From assembly GCA_017440445.1 (NCBI GenBank), contig JAFSHE010000309.1, forward strand, positions 1 through 7,149: DNA of 7,149 bases, in the 5' to 3' direction. The notes beneath the pieces were generated by a model. It did not search any database. It was not told the DNA's origin and saw only the letters and a program-made list of their open reading frames with translations. Source of the DNA: Oscillospiraceae bacterium (GTDB taxonomy: Bacteria; Bacillota_A; Clostridia; Oscillospirales; Ruminococcaceae). This document shows, in pieces, positions 1-5,964 of this stretch. Within the stretch, counting starts at the first letter, position 1. Each line of letters starts with the position of its first letter. A program made the translations under genes and the position numbers.

Positions 1-1041
1 CTGATACTCCCCGAGTTCGAGTTCTATCTTTTTGATAACGTGGGTTGGGATGTAAGCGGCCGCTCCGTAGGCTATGCAGTAGACGCAGCACAGGCTTACT
101 GGAACAGCGCAAACGAGGGCAGCGGAAACGTTGTAGCAAAGCAGAAGAACTACCACGCAGCAAAGCCCTTTGATATCTCCTACGAGGCACGCAGCGAGAT
201 GTGCATGCTTATGAAGGAAGCAGGTATCAGCATCAACTACCACCACCCCGAGGTAGGCGCAGCAGGTCAGTACGAGATAGAGCCTAAGCTCGGTGAAATG
301 AGCAAGATGGCTGACGCTACCATGATGATAAAGTATATCATCCACAACACAGCAAAAAAGTATGGTCTTTCCGCAACACTTATGCCAAAGCCCGTTATGG
401 GCGAGGCAGGAAACGGCATGCACGTTCACATGCTGCTTCTGAAGGACGGTCAGCCCGTATTCTCCGATGATAACGGCTACGCTCACCTCAGCAAGGAAGC
501 ACACTGGTTCATGGGCGGTCTGCTTAAGCACATCAACTCCCTGTGTGCTATCACAAACCCCAGCACCAACTCCTTCAAGCGACTGGTGCCCGGCTTTGAG
601 GCTCCCGTAACAGTTGGCTATGCAACCTCCAACAGAAGTGCGGTTATCCGTATCCCCGCATACGCAAAGACCCCCGACCGCAGAAGATTTGAGCTGCGCA
701 ATCCCGACGCTACCTGCAACCCCTACTTCTGCTACGCAGCTATCCTGATGGCAGGTCTTGACGGTATCAAGAACCAGATAGACCCCCACGAAAACGGATG
801 GGGTCCCTACGATATGAACCTTTTCAACCTCAGTGACGAGGAAAAGGCAAAGCTCTCGCAGCTTCCCACATCCCTTGAGCAGGCTCTGGACGCACTGGAT
901 GCAGACCACGATTACCTGCTTGCAGGCGGAGTATTCCCCGAGGAGCTTATCAAGAACTTCATCAAGACCAAGCGTGAGGAGTGCCGTGCTATCGCAGCAA
1001 TCCCTCACCCCGCAGAGTTTGAGCGTTACTACAACCTTTAA
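1..1041 (+). CDS. glnA: Glutamine synthetase type I, 5'-truncated by window edge
   Basis: ATP-dependent condensation of glutamate and ammonia to glutamine in the cytoplasm; type I enzymes are dodecamers. The reading frame is open from base 1, so the gene starts upstream; 346 residues are visible and roughly 100 N-terminal residues are missing relative to the usual 440-470. Signatures in order: PEFEFYLFD at 10-36 (two metal-ligand Glu), HHPEVGAAGQYEIE at 241-282, the ATP-site GNGMHVHM at 412-435, NRSAVIRIP at 631-657 (substrate Arg), and FELRNPD at 688-708. The segment with WNS near 100-110 fits the insertion typical of the GSI-beta branch, and the C-terminus (HPAEFERYY) also resembles that branch. 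At the position equivalent to the adenylylated Tyr of E. coli GlnA (NLYDL) this protein has Phe (NLFNL, codon 823-825), so control by adenylylation is unlikely. TAA stop at 1039-1041, followed by a terminator. Family assignment is very secure; the GSI-beta subclass is by eye. Confidence 0.97.
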   Translation: MILPEFEFYLFDNVGWDVSGRSVGYAVDAAQAYWNSANEGSGNVVAKQKNYHAAKPFDISYEARSEMCMLMKEAGISINYHHPEVGAAGQYEIEPKLGEMSKMADATMMIKYIIHNTAKKYGLSATLMPKPVMGEAGNGMHVHMLLLKDGQPVFSDDNGYAHLSKEAHWFMGGLLKHINSLCAITNPSTNSFKRLVPGFEAPVTVGYATSNRSAVIRIPAYAKTPDRRRFELRNPDATCNPYFCYAAILMAGLDGIKNQIDPHENGWGPYDMNLFNLSDEEKAKLSQLPTSLEQALDALDADHDYLLAGGVFPEELIKNFIKTKREECRAIAAIPHPAEFERYYNL

Positions 1042-1054
1042 TCCACATACAAAC

Positions 1055-1086
1055 AAGCCGCTTCCGTTTCGGGAGCGGCTTTGTTG
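1055..1086 (+). terminator. Intrinsic terminator after glnA
   Basis: An 11-bp stem (AAGCCGCTTCC at 1055-1065 with GGGAGCGGCTT at 1071-1081, one G-U pair) closes a 5-base loop and is followed by TTGTTG. It begins 13 bases after the glnA stop. The U-tract is short and interrupted, so efficiency may be moderate. The reverse strand also folds and has a similarly weak tract, so it may act in both directions between the convergent genes. Confidence 0.75.
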
Positions 1087-1097
1087 CATGCGGACAC

Positions 1098-1132
1098 AAA
1101 AATGCCCGCCTCCTGTTACGGAAACGGGCATT
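1098..1132 (-). terminator. Intrinsic terminator ending the minus-strand gene run
   Basis: Read on the minus strand, AATGCCCG (1132-1125) pairs with CGGGCATT (1108-1101). The inner TTTCC/GGAGG extends the stem through two G-U pairs to about 13 bp, with the 6-base loop GTAACA. A run of five T (1102-1098) follows. The inner extension depends on G-U pairs that exist only in the minus-strand transcript, and the plus-strand reading lacks a T run, so this is a directional terminator for the gene ending at 1137, 4 bases upstream of the stem. Confidence 0.85.
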
Positions 1133-1136
1133 GATA

Positions 1137-1649
1137 TTATAATTCTATTTCAGGCGCATACTCATCAGAGATAAGTATATACTCACAACCGTATCTGCGG
1201 CACATTTCAAGGTTATGCAGATTATCCCCGATAAGCTCCTCCGCAGTAAGCCACGAATCATCAAGCCGCCGCTCGATAACGTTTGCGTAAGACCTAATAT
1301 CGTCAAAATTCTTACGGATGTACTCCTCCGTCATGACAAGCCATACCGCACGGATATCACCGAGATATTCCTCCGTAAAGCTGTCACGCCAGTCAAAGGG
1401 GATATAGCAGCCCTCTATCACAAGATGCTGTTTGTTTTCAACTGCGGTCTTTACTATCTCCTTCACGATATTCCAGAGATACGGTACTAGATCCTCATCA
1501 TCCGACGGGGTGAGCGTAGTCATACCGCTGCGTATCAGTCCCATCTTAAGATGGTCTATCGAAAGATAAGGGAAGTGATACTTCTCCAACAGACGCTGTG
1601 CAAGCGCAGTTTTCCCCGTATGAGAGCTGCCTGATATAAGGACTATCAT
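1137..1649 (-). CDS. Small P-loop kinase-like ATP-binding protein
   Basis: Encodes 170 residues, predicted soluble. The N-terminus forms a beta strand running into a Walker A loop, GSSHTGKT at residues 7-14. A hydrophobic strand ending in an acidic residue (HLVIEG, about residues 75-80) resembles the Walker B position of small nucleotide or metabolite kinases, and SIDHLKMG (about 30-37) sits where such kinases bind their acceptor. The Arg-rich helix near ERRLDD could be lid-like. The overall plan resembles the AAA_33/adenylate-kinase-like superfamily; some relatives are labelled 2-phosphoglycerate kinase, but the substrate cannot be read from sequence. The ATG lies one base after the upstream TGA of the phosphorylase gene (TGATATG), and the only ribosome-binding sequence is weak and lies inside that gene, so translation is probably coupled. 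It is the last gene of the run. A nucleoside or sugar-phosphate substrate would fit the neighbour, but that is inference. Confidence 0.85.
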   Translation of the reverse strand: MIVLISGSSHTGKTALAQRLLEKYHFPYLSIDHLKMGLIRSGMTTLTPSDDEDLVPYLWNIVKEIVKTAVENKQHLVIEGCYIPFDWRDSFTEEYLGDIRAVWLVMTEEYIRKNFDDIRSYANVIERRLDDSWLTAEELIGDNLHNLEMCRRYGCEYILISDEYAPEIEL

Positions 1650-1650
1650 A

Positions 1651-2487
1651 TCACTTTTCTGCTGCGTGGATGTCTGCTATCGCCCTTGTGACCAGTCGCT
1701 TGAACATAGGAGCAACTCTGTCTGCGGTCTCCTGCACCTCTGCATGAGTGAGAGGATTCTGTGAAATGCCTGCTGCAAGGTTGGAAATACAGCTTATTCC
1801 GCATATCTCCATGCCCGCATGACGTGCTGCGATAGCCTCCACTGCTGTGGACATTCCAACTGCATCCGCACCAAGCGCAGAATACATGCGTATCTCAGCG
1901 GGGGACTCGTAGTTGGGACCTGTTGTCTGAACGTAAACGCCCTCTCTGAGAGGGATCCTCTCGTCAGTAGCAGCGTTTCTGATTATATTTCTGAGGCGCT
2001 TTGAGTATATCTCCGACATATCGGGGAAGCGTACTCCCAGCTCGTCGATGTTCTCACCGATAAGCGGAGAAGGTACGAAGGAGGAGATATGGTCGGTTAT
2101 CATCATGAAATCTCCGCAATTGAAGGTGCGGTTTATTCCGCCCGCAGCGTTTGTGAGAAACAGAGTCTTTGCACCCATAAGCTTCATAAGGCGTGTGGGG
2201 AGAACAACATCCTGCACCTTATAGCCCTCGTAATAGTGAACACGTCCCTGCATGGCAACGATGGGAACTCCTCCCGCATAGCCGAACACAAAGCGTCCCT
2301 TATGTCCCAGTACTGTCGAGATTGGGAAGCCCTCCAGCTCTCTGTAATCCAGGACCTCTTTTACATCCATGGTGTCTGCATAATCGCCCAGACCGCTACC
2401 GAGGATGAGAGCAAGCTCAGGCTTGAAGCTTATCTTCTTCTCCACGGATTCATAGCACTTTAAAAGCTTTTCGTATACTTCGTTCAT
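1651..2487 (-). CDS. punA: Purine nucleoside phosphorylase, trimeric (PNP/MTAP) class
   Basis: Cytoplasmic enzyme that splits purine ribo- and deoxyribonucleosides with phosphate into base and (deoxy)ribose-1-phosphate, feeding purine salvage. It has 278 residues, normal for the class. Visible motifs: phosphate-loop GSGLG (30-34), GHKGRF (61-66), GRVHYYEGY (81-89; Arg and His of the phosphate site), TNAAGG (112-117), GPNYESPAE (190-198; base-recognising Glu194), GMST (211-214) and SNLAAG (235-240; Asn236 aligns with the base-binding Asn of human PNP). The Glu/Asn pair suggests preference for 6-oxopurines (inosine, guanosine) over adenosine, as known for this class. The ATG at 2487 has a strong AGGAGG six bases upstream. 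An intrinsic terminator separates it from the preceding hydrolase gene, and it overlaps the signals of the following kinase-like gene almost to the base. MTAP is the main alternative within the family; the motifs favour PNP. Confidence 0.95.
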   Translation of the reverse strand: MNEVYEKLLKCYESVEKKISFKPELALILGSGLGDYADTMDVKEVLDYRELEGFPISTVLGHKGRFVFGYAGGVPIVAMQGRVHYYEGYKVQDVVLPTRLMKLMGAKTLFLTNAAGGINRTFNCGDFMMITDHISSFVPSPLIGENIDELGVRFPDMSEIYSKRLRNIIRNAATDERIPLREGVYVQTTGPNYESPAEIRMYSALGADAVGMSTAVEAIAARHAGMEICGISCISNLAAGISQNPLTHAEVQETADRVAPMFKRLVTRAIADIHAAEK

Positions 2488-2493
2488 ATTCTA

Positions 2494-2499
2494 CCTCCT
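2494..2499 (-). promoter_or_regulatory. Strong ribosome binding site of the phosphorylase gene, abutting a terminator
   Basis: A perfect AGGAGG lies six bases before the ATG at 2487. It begins only two bases after the T-tract of the upstream intrinsic terminator (TTTTTATAGGAGG), so a transcript terminated there would end at or just before the site, while a read-through transcript would carry a stable hairpin just upstream of it. Confidence 0.85.
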
Positions 2500-2501
2500 A
2501 T

Positions 2502-2532
2502 AAAAACAGGAGCGGGGAACCTCCCCCGCTCC
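2502..2532 (-). terminator. Intercistronic intrinsic terminator between hydrolase and phosphorylase genes
   Basis: On the minus strand GGAGCGGGG (2532-2524) pairs perfectly with CCCCGCTCC (2517-2509), a 9-bp stem with 8 G-C pairs and a 6-base loop, followed by TGTTTTTA (2508-2501). It starts 14 bases after the hydrolase stop codon. It should reduce transcription into the phosphorylase gene unless read-through or an internal promoter supplies it. I see no convincing promoter in the 59-bp gap itself. Confidence 0.88.
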
Positions 2533-2546
2533 CTTTTGTATCGATC

Positions 2547-3803
2547 TTATACCTCCCAGCCGTTGAGGTACTTCTCCTGCTCTGCTGTAAGCTTGTCTAT
2601 CTCGATGCCCCAGCTTGCTATCTTTCTGAGAGCCACCTCTCTGTCCACCTCTGCGGGAACATTTACGGTCATGCTGCCATCCTTACCGAGCTTACCCTTG
2701 TTCTTGACTACATGCAGTGCGGAAAGCGCCTGGATAGCAAAGCTCATATCCATGATCTCTGCGGGATGTCCGTCGCCTGCCGCAAGGTTTACAAGACGAC
2801 CCTCTGCGATGATGAACACAGTGTTTCCGTTTGCAAGCTTGTATCCCATGATGTTGTTTCTTGCAAGATAGCTGTCAGTTGCTATCTCGCGAAGCTTCGC
2901 CATATTTACTTCCACATCGAAGTGACCTGCGTTGCAGCAGATAGCGCCATCCTTCATGTTGAGGAAAGCCTCCTCTCCGATAACGTCAGCGCAGCCTGTA
3001 ACGGTAACAAAGAAATCGCCCACCTTTGCCGCTTCACGCATAGGCATCACCTTGAAGCCGTCCATAACGGCCTCCATAGCCTTGATGGGGTCTATCTCGG
3101 TAACGATGACCTCTGCACCAAGACCCTTTGCTCTCATCGCAACGCCCTTGCCGCACCAGCCATAGCCTGCAACTACAACGTTCTTACCTGCAACGATAAG
3201 GTTTGTTGTACGGTTAATACCGTCCCATACGGACTGACCTGTGCCGTAGCGGTTATCAAACAGGTGCTTGCAGTCAGCGTCGTTTACAAGTACCATGGGG
3301 AATTTCAGTGCGCCTGCCTTATCCATGGCAAGCAGACGGATGATGCCTGTGGTGGTCTCCTCGCAGCCGCCGATGACCTCGGGAATAAGCTCGGGACGCT
3401 CGTTGTGGATGAGGTTCACAAGGTCGCCGCCATCGTCGATGATAACATTGGGACGTGCGTCGATCACCTTGGAGATATGACGGTGATACTCCTCGTCAGT
3501 TGCGTCATACCATGCGAATACGTTAAGTCCGTCATGTACCAGTGCCGCAGCAACATCATCCTGTGTGGAGAGGGGGTTGCTTCCTGTTACATACATCTCT
3601 GCGCCGCCTGCCGCAAGCACCTTGCACAGGTACGCTGTCTTTGCCTCAAGATGCACGGAGAGCGCTACACGCAGCCCTGCGAAGGGCTTTTCAGCCGCAA
3701 ACTCCTGCTCGATACCTCTTAAAAGCGGCATATTGCGCTTTACCCATTCGATCTTTCTTGCGCCGCTCTCCCAGAGATCGGCATTTCTGATCTCACTTGC
3801 CAT
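2547..3803 (-). CDS. ahcY: S-adenosylhomocysteine hydrolase, archaeal/Thermotoga-like form
   Basis: NAD-dependent reversible hydrolysis of S-adenosylhomocysteine to homocysteine and adenosine, relieving product inhibition of methyltransferases; cytoplasmic tetramer in the family. It has 418 residues. Substrate-domain motifs: HLEAKTA (51-57), SNPLSTQDD (75-83), DDGGD (123-127), EETTTG (148-153), and Lys179/Asp183 in CKHLFDN. The NAD-binding domain begins at GYGWCGKG (213-220), followed by NAGHFD (291-296) and a HPAEIMD segment. The HLEAKTA and STQDDVAAAL wording, the length near 420 and a C-terminus ending YLNGWEV instead of the KPDHYRY tail of most bacterial and eukaryotic enzymes place it with the shorter archaeal/Thermotoga type. 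The ATG at 3803 has AGGAGA (3818-3813) nine bases upstream. A 14-bp palindrome lies in its 52-bp leader and an intrinsic terminator follows. Next gene: the phosphorylase. Adenosine produced here would need deamination before the predicted 6-oxopurine phosphorylase could use it. Confidence 0.96.
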   Translation of the reverse strand: MASEIRNADLWESGARKIEWVKRNMPLLRGIEQEFAAEKPFAGLRVALSVHLEAKTAYLCKVLAAGGAEMYVTGSNPLSTQDDVAAALVHDGLNVFAWYDATDEEYHRHISKVIDARPNVIIDDGGDLVNLIHNERPELIPEVIGGCEETTTGIIRLLAMDKAGALKFPMVLVNDADCKHLFDNRYGTGQSVWDGINRTTNLIVAGKNVVVAGYGWCGKGVAMRAKGLGAEVIVTEIDPIKAMEAVMDGFKVMPMREAAKVGDFFVTVTGCADVIGEEAFLNMKDGAICCNAGHFDVEVNMAKLREIATDSYLARNNIMGYKLANGNTVFIIAEGRLVNLAAGDGHPAEIMDMSFAIQALSALHVVKNKGKLGKDGSMTVNVPAEVDREVALRKIASWGIEIDKLTAEQEKYLNGWEV

Positions 3804-3824
3804 GATTTTTTTCTCCTTTTCTTT

Positions 3825-3838
3825 GACCCTTAAGGGTC
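3825..3838. repeat. 14-bp perfect palindrome in the ahcY leader
   Basis: GACCCTTAAGGGTC reads identically on both strands, and lies in the 52-bp gap between the superoxide dismutase stop and the ahcY ATG, 21 bases from that ATG and just upstream of its ribosome binding site. As RNA it would form at most a 5-bp stem with a UUAA loop and has no following T-tract in the ahcY direction, so it does not look like a terminator. A dimeric repressor operator or a small mRNA hairpin are possible; neither is shown. Confidence 0.5.
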
Positions 3839-3855
3839 TGTATGTTTTTTGTTTT

Positions 3856-4347
3856 TTACAGAAATTCTGCCAGCACTCCGCAGACGATGCGTTTTCCCGA
3901 ATCGCCCGCAGGCTGTGATGTCATATCATCACGCATGCTGTGAAGTATAACTACCCTGCCCGATATCTCCTCTATTGACGCCTTGTCAAGATACACCTGC
4001 ATCGAGGCCTTCCCTTCTGCATCAGAAAAGACGGGTGGCAGGTCGCCCGCATGATACGGATGCCTGCCGCACCACATATCCTCGGGACAGTTGGAATAAT
4101 GCTCCCCTGTACCCGCAAAGGAGCCATCCTCTCTCGGCTCGCCGCAGATGTACCCCTCATGGATATGAAATCCGAACACCTCCGACGGGGGAAGTCCTGT
4201 GAACTCCGCCTGAAGATACAGCGCCCCCGGCAGCCAGAATACCGCTGCAGTGCCATCTGCATTCTCTGCCGCAGGTCCGCCCTTCAGGGTCCCCATAAGC
4301 GCAGGCCGCTCAAAGGCCATATAGGAATAATCGTTGATATGCTGCAT
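3856..4347 (-). CDS. sodC: Cu/Zn superoxide dismutase family protein, compact and without signal peptide
   Basis: Predicted to dismute superoxide to oxygen and peroxide. With the chosen start it has 163 residues. Likely copper ligands His61 and His63 (FGFHIHEG), the bridging His83 (GEHYSN) and His136 (VVILHS) are present. Zinc ligands are His83, His99 and Asp102 (HAGD), with His96 as the probable third His. Cys68 and Cys156 match the family's conserved disulfide, and QPAGDSGKRIVCGV is the classic C-terminal signature. The loop between bridging His and HAGD is short and carries two extra cysteines (87, 93). No signal peptide or lipobox is seen, unlike most bacterial SodC, which are exported. 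I chose ATG 4347 because AAGGGAG (4362-4356) sits eight bases upstream; the GTG at 4356, which would add three residues, overlaps that site. Metal residues argue for an active enzyme rather than a YojM-like inactive homologue, but activity is inference. It lies 45 bp after the DegV-family gene. Confidence 0.92.
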   Translation of the reverse strand: MQHINDYSYMAFERPALMGTLKGGPAAENADGTAAVFWLPGALYLQAEFTGLPPSEVFGFHIHEGYICGEPREDGSFAGTGEHYSNCPEDMWCGRHPYHAGDLPPVFSDAEGKASMQVYLDKASIEEISGRVVILHSMRDDMTSQPAGDSGKRIVCGVLAEFL

Positions 4348-4354
4348 TATAAAC

Positions 4355-4368
4355 ACTCCCTTCGGAGT
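4355..4368 (-). promoter_or_regulatory. Ribosome binding site of the SodC-like gene, in a small hairpin
   Basis: AAGGGAG (4362-4356) precedes ATG 4347 by eight bases and decides that start over GTG 4356. The site lies in ACTCC-GAAG-GGAGT, a 5-bp stem with a four-base loop (4368-4355), which could partly mask it. The stem is short and its effect is uncertain. Confidence 0.5.
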
Positions 4369-4392
4369 ATTGTATGCAGCGGGGTTCGTCCA

Positions 4393-5238
4393 TTATTTAC
4401 GGATAAACAGGATACCCAGTGTATCCTCGCCGCAGTGACATGCAACGGTGCAGCCTGCGTCTGTTACAGCGATCTCTTTGAAGCTGCCGTTTTTCTTTAT
4501 CTCTGCCGTTGCAAGCTCGGCATATTTATCTGAAGTAGTGTGGGTAACGAATATCAGATCATCCACGGCGTCTGCGCTTGTAAGCCTGTCCTTTACATAC
4601 TCAGCAATGCACTTGTCCATTCCGCCGCGGTATTTTTTTGTCACCTTCATCTTGCCATCGATAACGTCGATACAGGGTCTGAGCTTCAGCAGATTGGCAC
4701 CCAGCGCCGCTATCGAAGAGCAACGTCCTCCCTTGTGGAGATACTCGACATTCGCAACAAAGAAGCTTGCGTCCACCTTAGGGATGATATCCTGACGAAG
4801 CTTTGTTACTATCTCCCCTGCGGAAAGTCCCTGCTGTGCGAGCTTTGCAGCCGACACTGCCACAAGACCCTCGCCTGTGGAAAGGTTGCGTGAATCCACA
4901 ACAAAAACAGAGCCCTCATAATCCTCGGCGGCTATGCAGGCATTCTGATAGCAGCTTGAAAACTCAGAGCTGATGGTGATGATGATAAGCTCCTCGTGCT
5001 CCTTGAGCTGCTCCTTGAAAAACTGCGAGAAATCCTCTATATTCACTGCGGATGTGGAGCACAGCTTGCCTGTGGTGCGGTAGTGCTCGAACACCTCTTT
5101 CTGCGATATCTCGATACCATCACGCAGAGTTTTGTCGCCCTTTGTTACATACAGCGGGACAGTGCTGATATCATAGCGCTGCTTAAGCTCCTCCGAAAGG
5201 TCGCAGACCGTATCTGCGGCGATCTTTACATTACCCAT
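4393..5238 (-). CDS. DegV-family fatty-acid-binding protein (FakB-like fold)
   Basis: DegV-family proteins bind a fatty acid in a deep pocket; the FakB members present it to the kinase FakA for phosphorylation and entry into phospholipid synthesis. It has 281 residues, the normal length, cytosolic. Family marks: ADTVCDLS (8-15) for the usual DSxxDL N-terminus, STSAVN (61-66; Thr62-Ser63 at the carboxylate-binding site), ISSEFSSCYQNA (89-100), VVDSRNLSTGEGL (113-125), the family hallmark LHKGGRCS (167-174) followed by a LKLRPCIDVIDGKM-type strand, and HCGEDTLGILFI (268-279). The Asp-Ser of the first motif reads Asp-Thr here, and the protein is rich in Cys. The ATG at 5238 has a good GGAGG site about nine bases upstream. 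It lies 24 bp after the hypothetical gene and is almost certainly cotranscribed with it. No FakA kinase is in the window, so its lipid partner role is inferred from family only. Confidence 0.93.
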   Translation of the reverse strand: MGNVKIAADTVCDLSEELKQRYDISTVPLYVTKGDKTLRDGIEISQKEVFEHYRTTGKLCSTSAVNIEDFSQFFKEQLKEHEELIIITISSEFSSCYQNACIAAEDYEGSVFVVDSRNLSTGEGLVAVSAAKLAQQGLSAGEIVTKLRQDIIPKVDASFFVANVEYLHKGGRCSSIAALGANLLKLRPCIDVIDGKMKVTKKYRGGMDKCIAEYVKDRLTSADAVDDLIFVTHTTSDKYAELATAEIKKNGSFKEIAVTDAGCTVACHCGEDTLGILFIRK

Positions 5239-5262
5239 GACCGTTTCCTCCGTTTTTAATTA

Positions 5263-5892
5263 TTATGCCTTGGCTGCGAGTGCGTTCAGCACCCTTACAA
5301 GCTCCTCCTCAAGGCAGCTGTGGAACAAGGTGAAAAGTATGTCCGCACTGCCCAGCAGCAGGAGATTTTTGTTGGTTATAGCGGAAAGCGCAGGACAATA
5401 TGTGTAGATGTAGCCCTTGTACCACTCCGCATCGTAGGTGGGAACAGGCTTGCCCTGTTTTACAAGACGGCGTATCTCCTCGAAATCGGTGGTGATGATG
5501 TTCTCGTAATTTCCCGCACCCTTTGCGATGACCATATCATAGATGGTCTTTATCTGGCGGTCATTGAGATAGCCGCCTGCGGTCTTTACGTTTTTTAGCT
5601 GAGGCAGCCTCACCGCAAAGGAATATACCATAAGTGAAAGCACTCGCTCGTACTCGGGCGTGTTCATTTCGGCGCAGCGCTCCTTGTCCAGCTTTATTCC
5701 CGTATTGTACAGCGCAGCTGTATCCGAGATATTATTCAGTGCTATCTTGAATATATCCTTTATTTTGATATTGTAAAAGTCCTTATCTGCTATCATATAG
5801 ATATATTTCACAGCATTGAAAAGCGATACACCCGCCTTTGTCACCGTTTCGGAAAGCAGTGTAAACGCAGTACGCTCGCTGATAAATTCCAT
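5263..5892 (-). CDS. Hypothetical helical protein, first gene of the minus-strand run
   Basis: I do not recognise this family. With the chosen start it has 209 residues and begins MEFISERTAF. It looks mostly alpha-helical and soluble; NKNLLLLGSADILFTLF near residues 173-189 is the most hydrophobic stretch but is followed by an acidic helix and is not a clear membrane segment. It is rich in Tyr, Ile, Asn and Lys, ends in NALAAKA, and shows no catalytic or metal motif. ATG 5892 is preferred because AAAGGAGG (5909-5902) lies nine bases upstream; ATG 5901 directly abuts that site, and in-frame starts at 5937 and 6006 would lie at or upstream of the predicted transcription start. It is 24 bp ahead of the DegV-family gene, so a shared transcript is likely. 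Coding status rests on a 209-codon frame with its own ribosome binding site and promoter. Confidence 0.8.
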   Translation of the reverse strand: MEFISERTAFTLLSETVTKAGVSLFNAVKYIYMIADKDFYNIKIKDIFKIALNNISDTAALYNTGIKLDKERCAEMNTPEYERVLSLMVYSFAVRLPQLKNVKTAGGYLNDRQIKTIYDMVIAKGAGNYENIITTDFEEIRRLVKQGKPVPTYDAEWYKGYIYTYCPALSAITNKNLLLLGSADILFTLFHSCLEEELVRVLNALAAKA

Positions 5893-5935
5893 GGCAGACA
5901 TCCTCCTTTGCAGATCGTATAATAACCTAATATAC

Positions 5936-5964
5936 ATTATATATGTTTTTCTCCGATTTTGCAA
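5936..5964 (-). promoter_or_regulatory. Sigma-A type promoter for the six-gene minus-strand run
   Basis: On the minus strand, -35 TTGCAA (5964-5959) is separated by exactly 17 bp from a perfect -10 TATAAT (5941-5936). Transcription would begin near 5929, giving a leader of about 37 bases with the ribosome binding site at 5909-5902 and ATG at 5892. This supports the short start of the first gene. Confidence 0.82.

Noticed and set aside
833..1174. 113-codon plus-strand frame overlapping the end of glnA and its terminator
   Set aside because: It is out of frame within the conserved GlnA C-terminus and runs through two terminators; its Ser/Arg/Pro-rich translation resembles no protein family.
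2712..3722. Open frame of 336 codons on the plus strand opposite ahcY
   Set aside because: It lies wholly antisense to a strongly supported AhcY gene, its translation is Cys- and His-rich low-quality sequence with no family pattern, and no good ribosome binding site was seen. It is an artefact of codon bias in ahcY.
3804..3860. A separate ahcY promoter or SAH/SAM riboswitch in the leader
   Set aside because: No pair of -35/-10 boxes with good spacing is visible just upstream, and 52 bp is too short and lacks the conserved core of those riboswitches.
4348..4356. GTG start at 4356 for the SodC-like gene
   Set aside because: GTG 4356-4354 overlaps the AAGGGAG ribosome binding site, whereas ATG 4347 is spaced eight bases from it.
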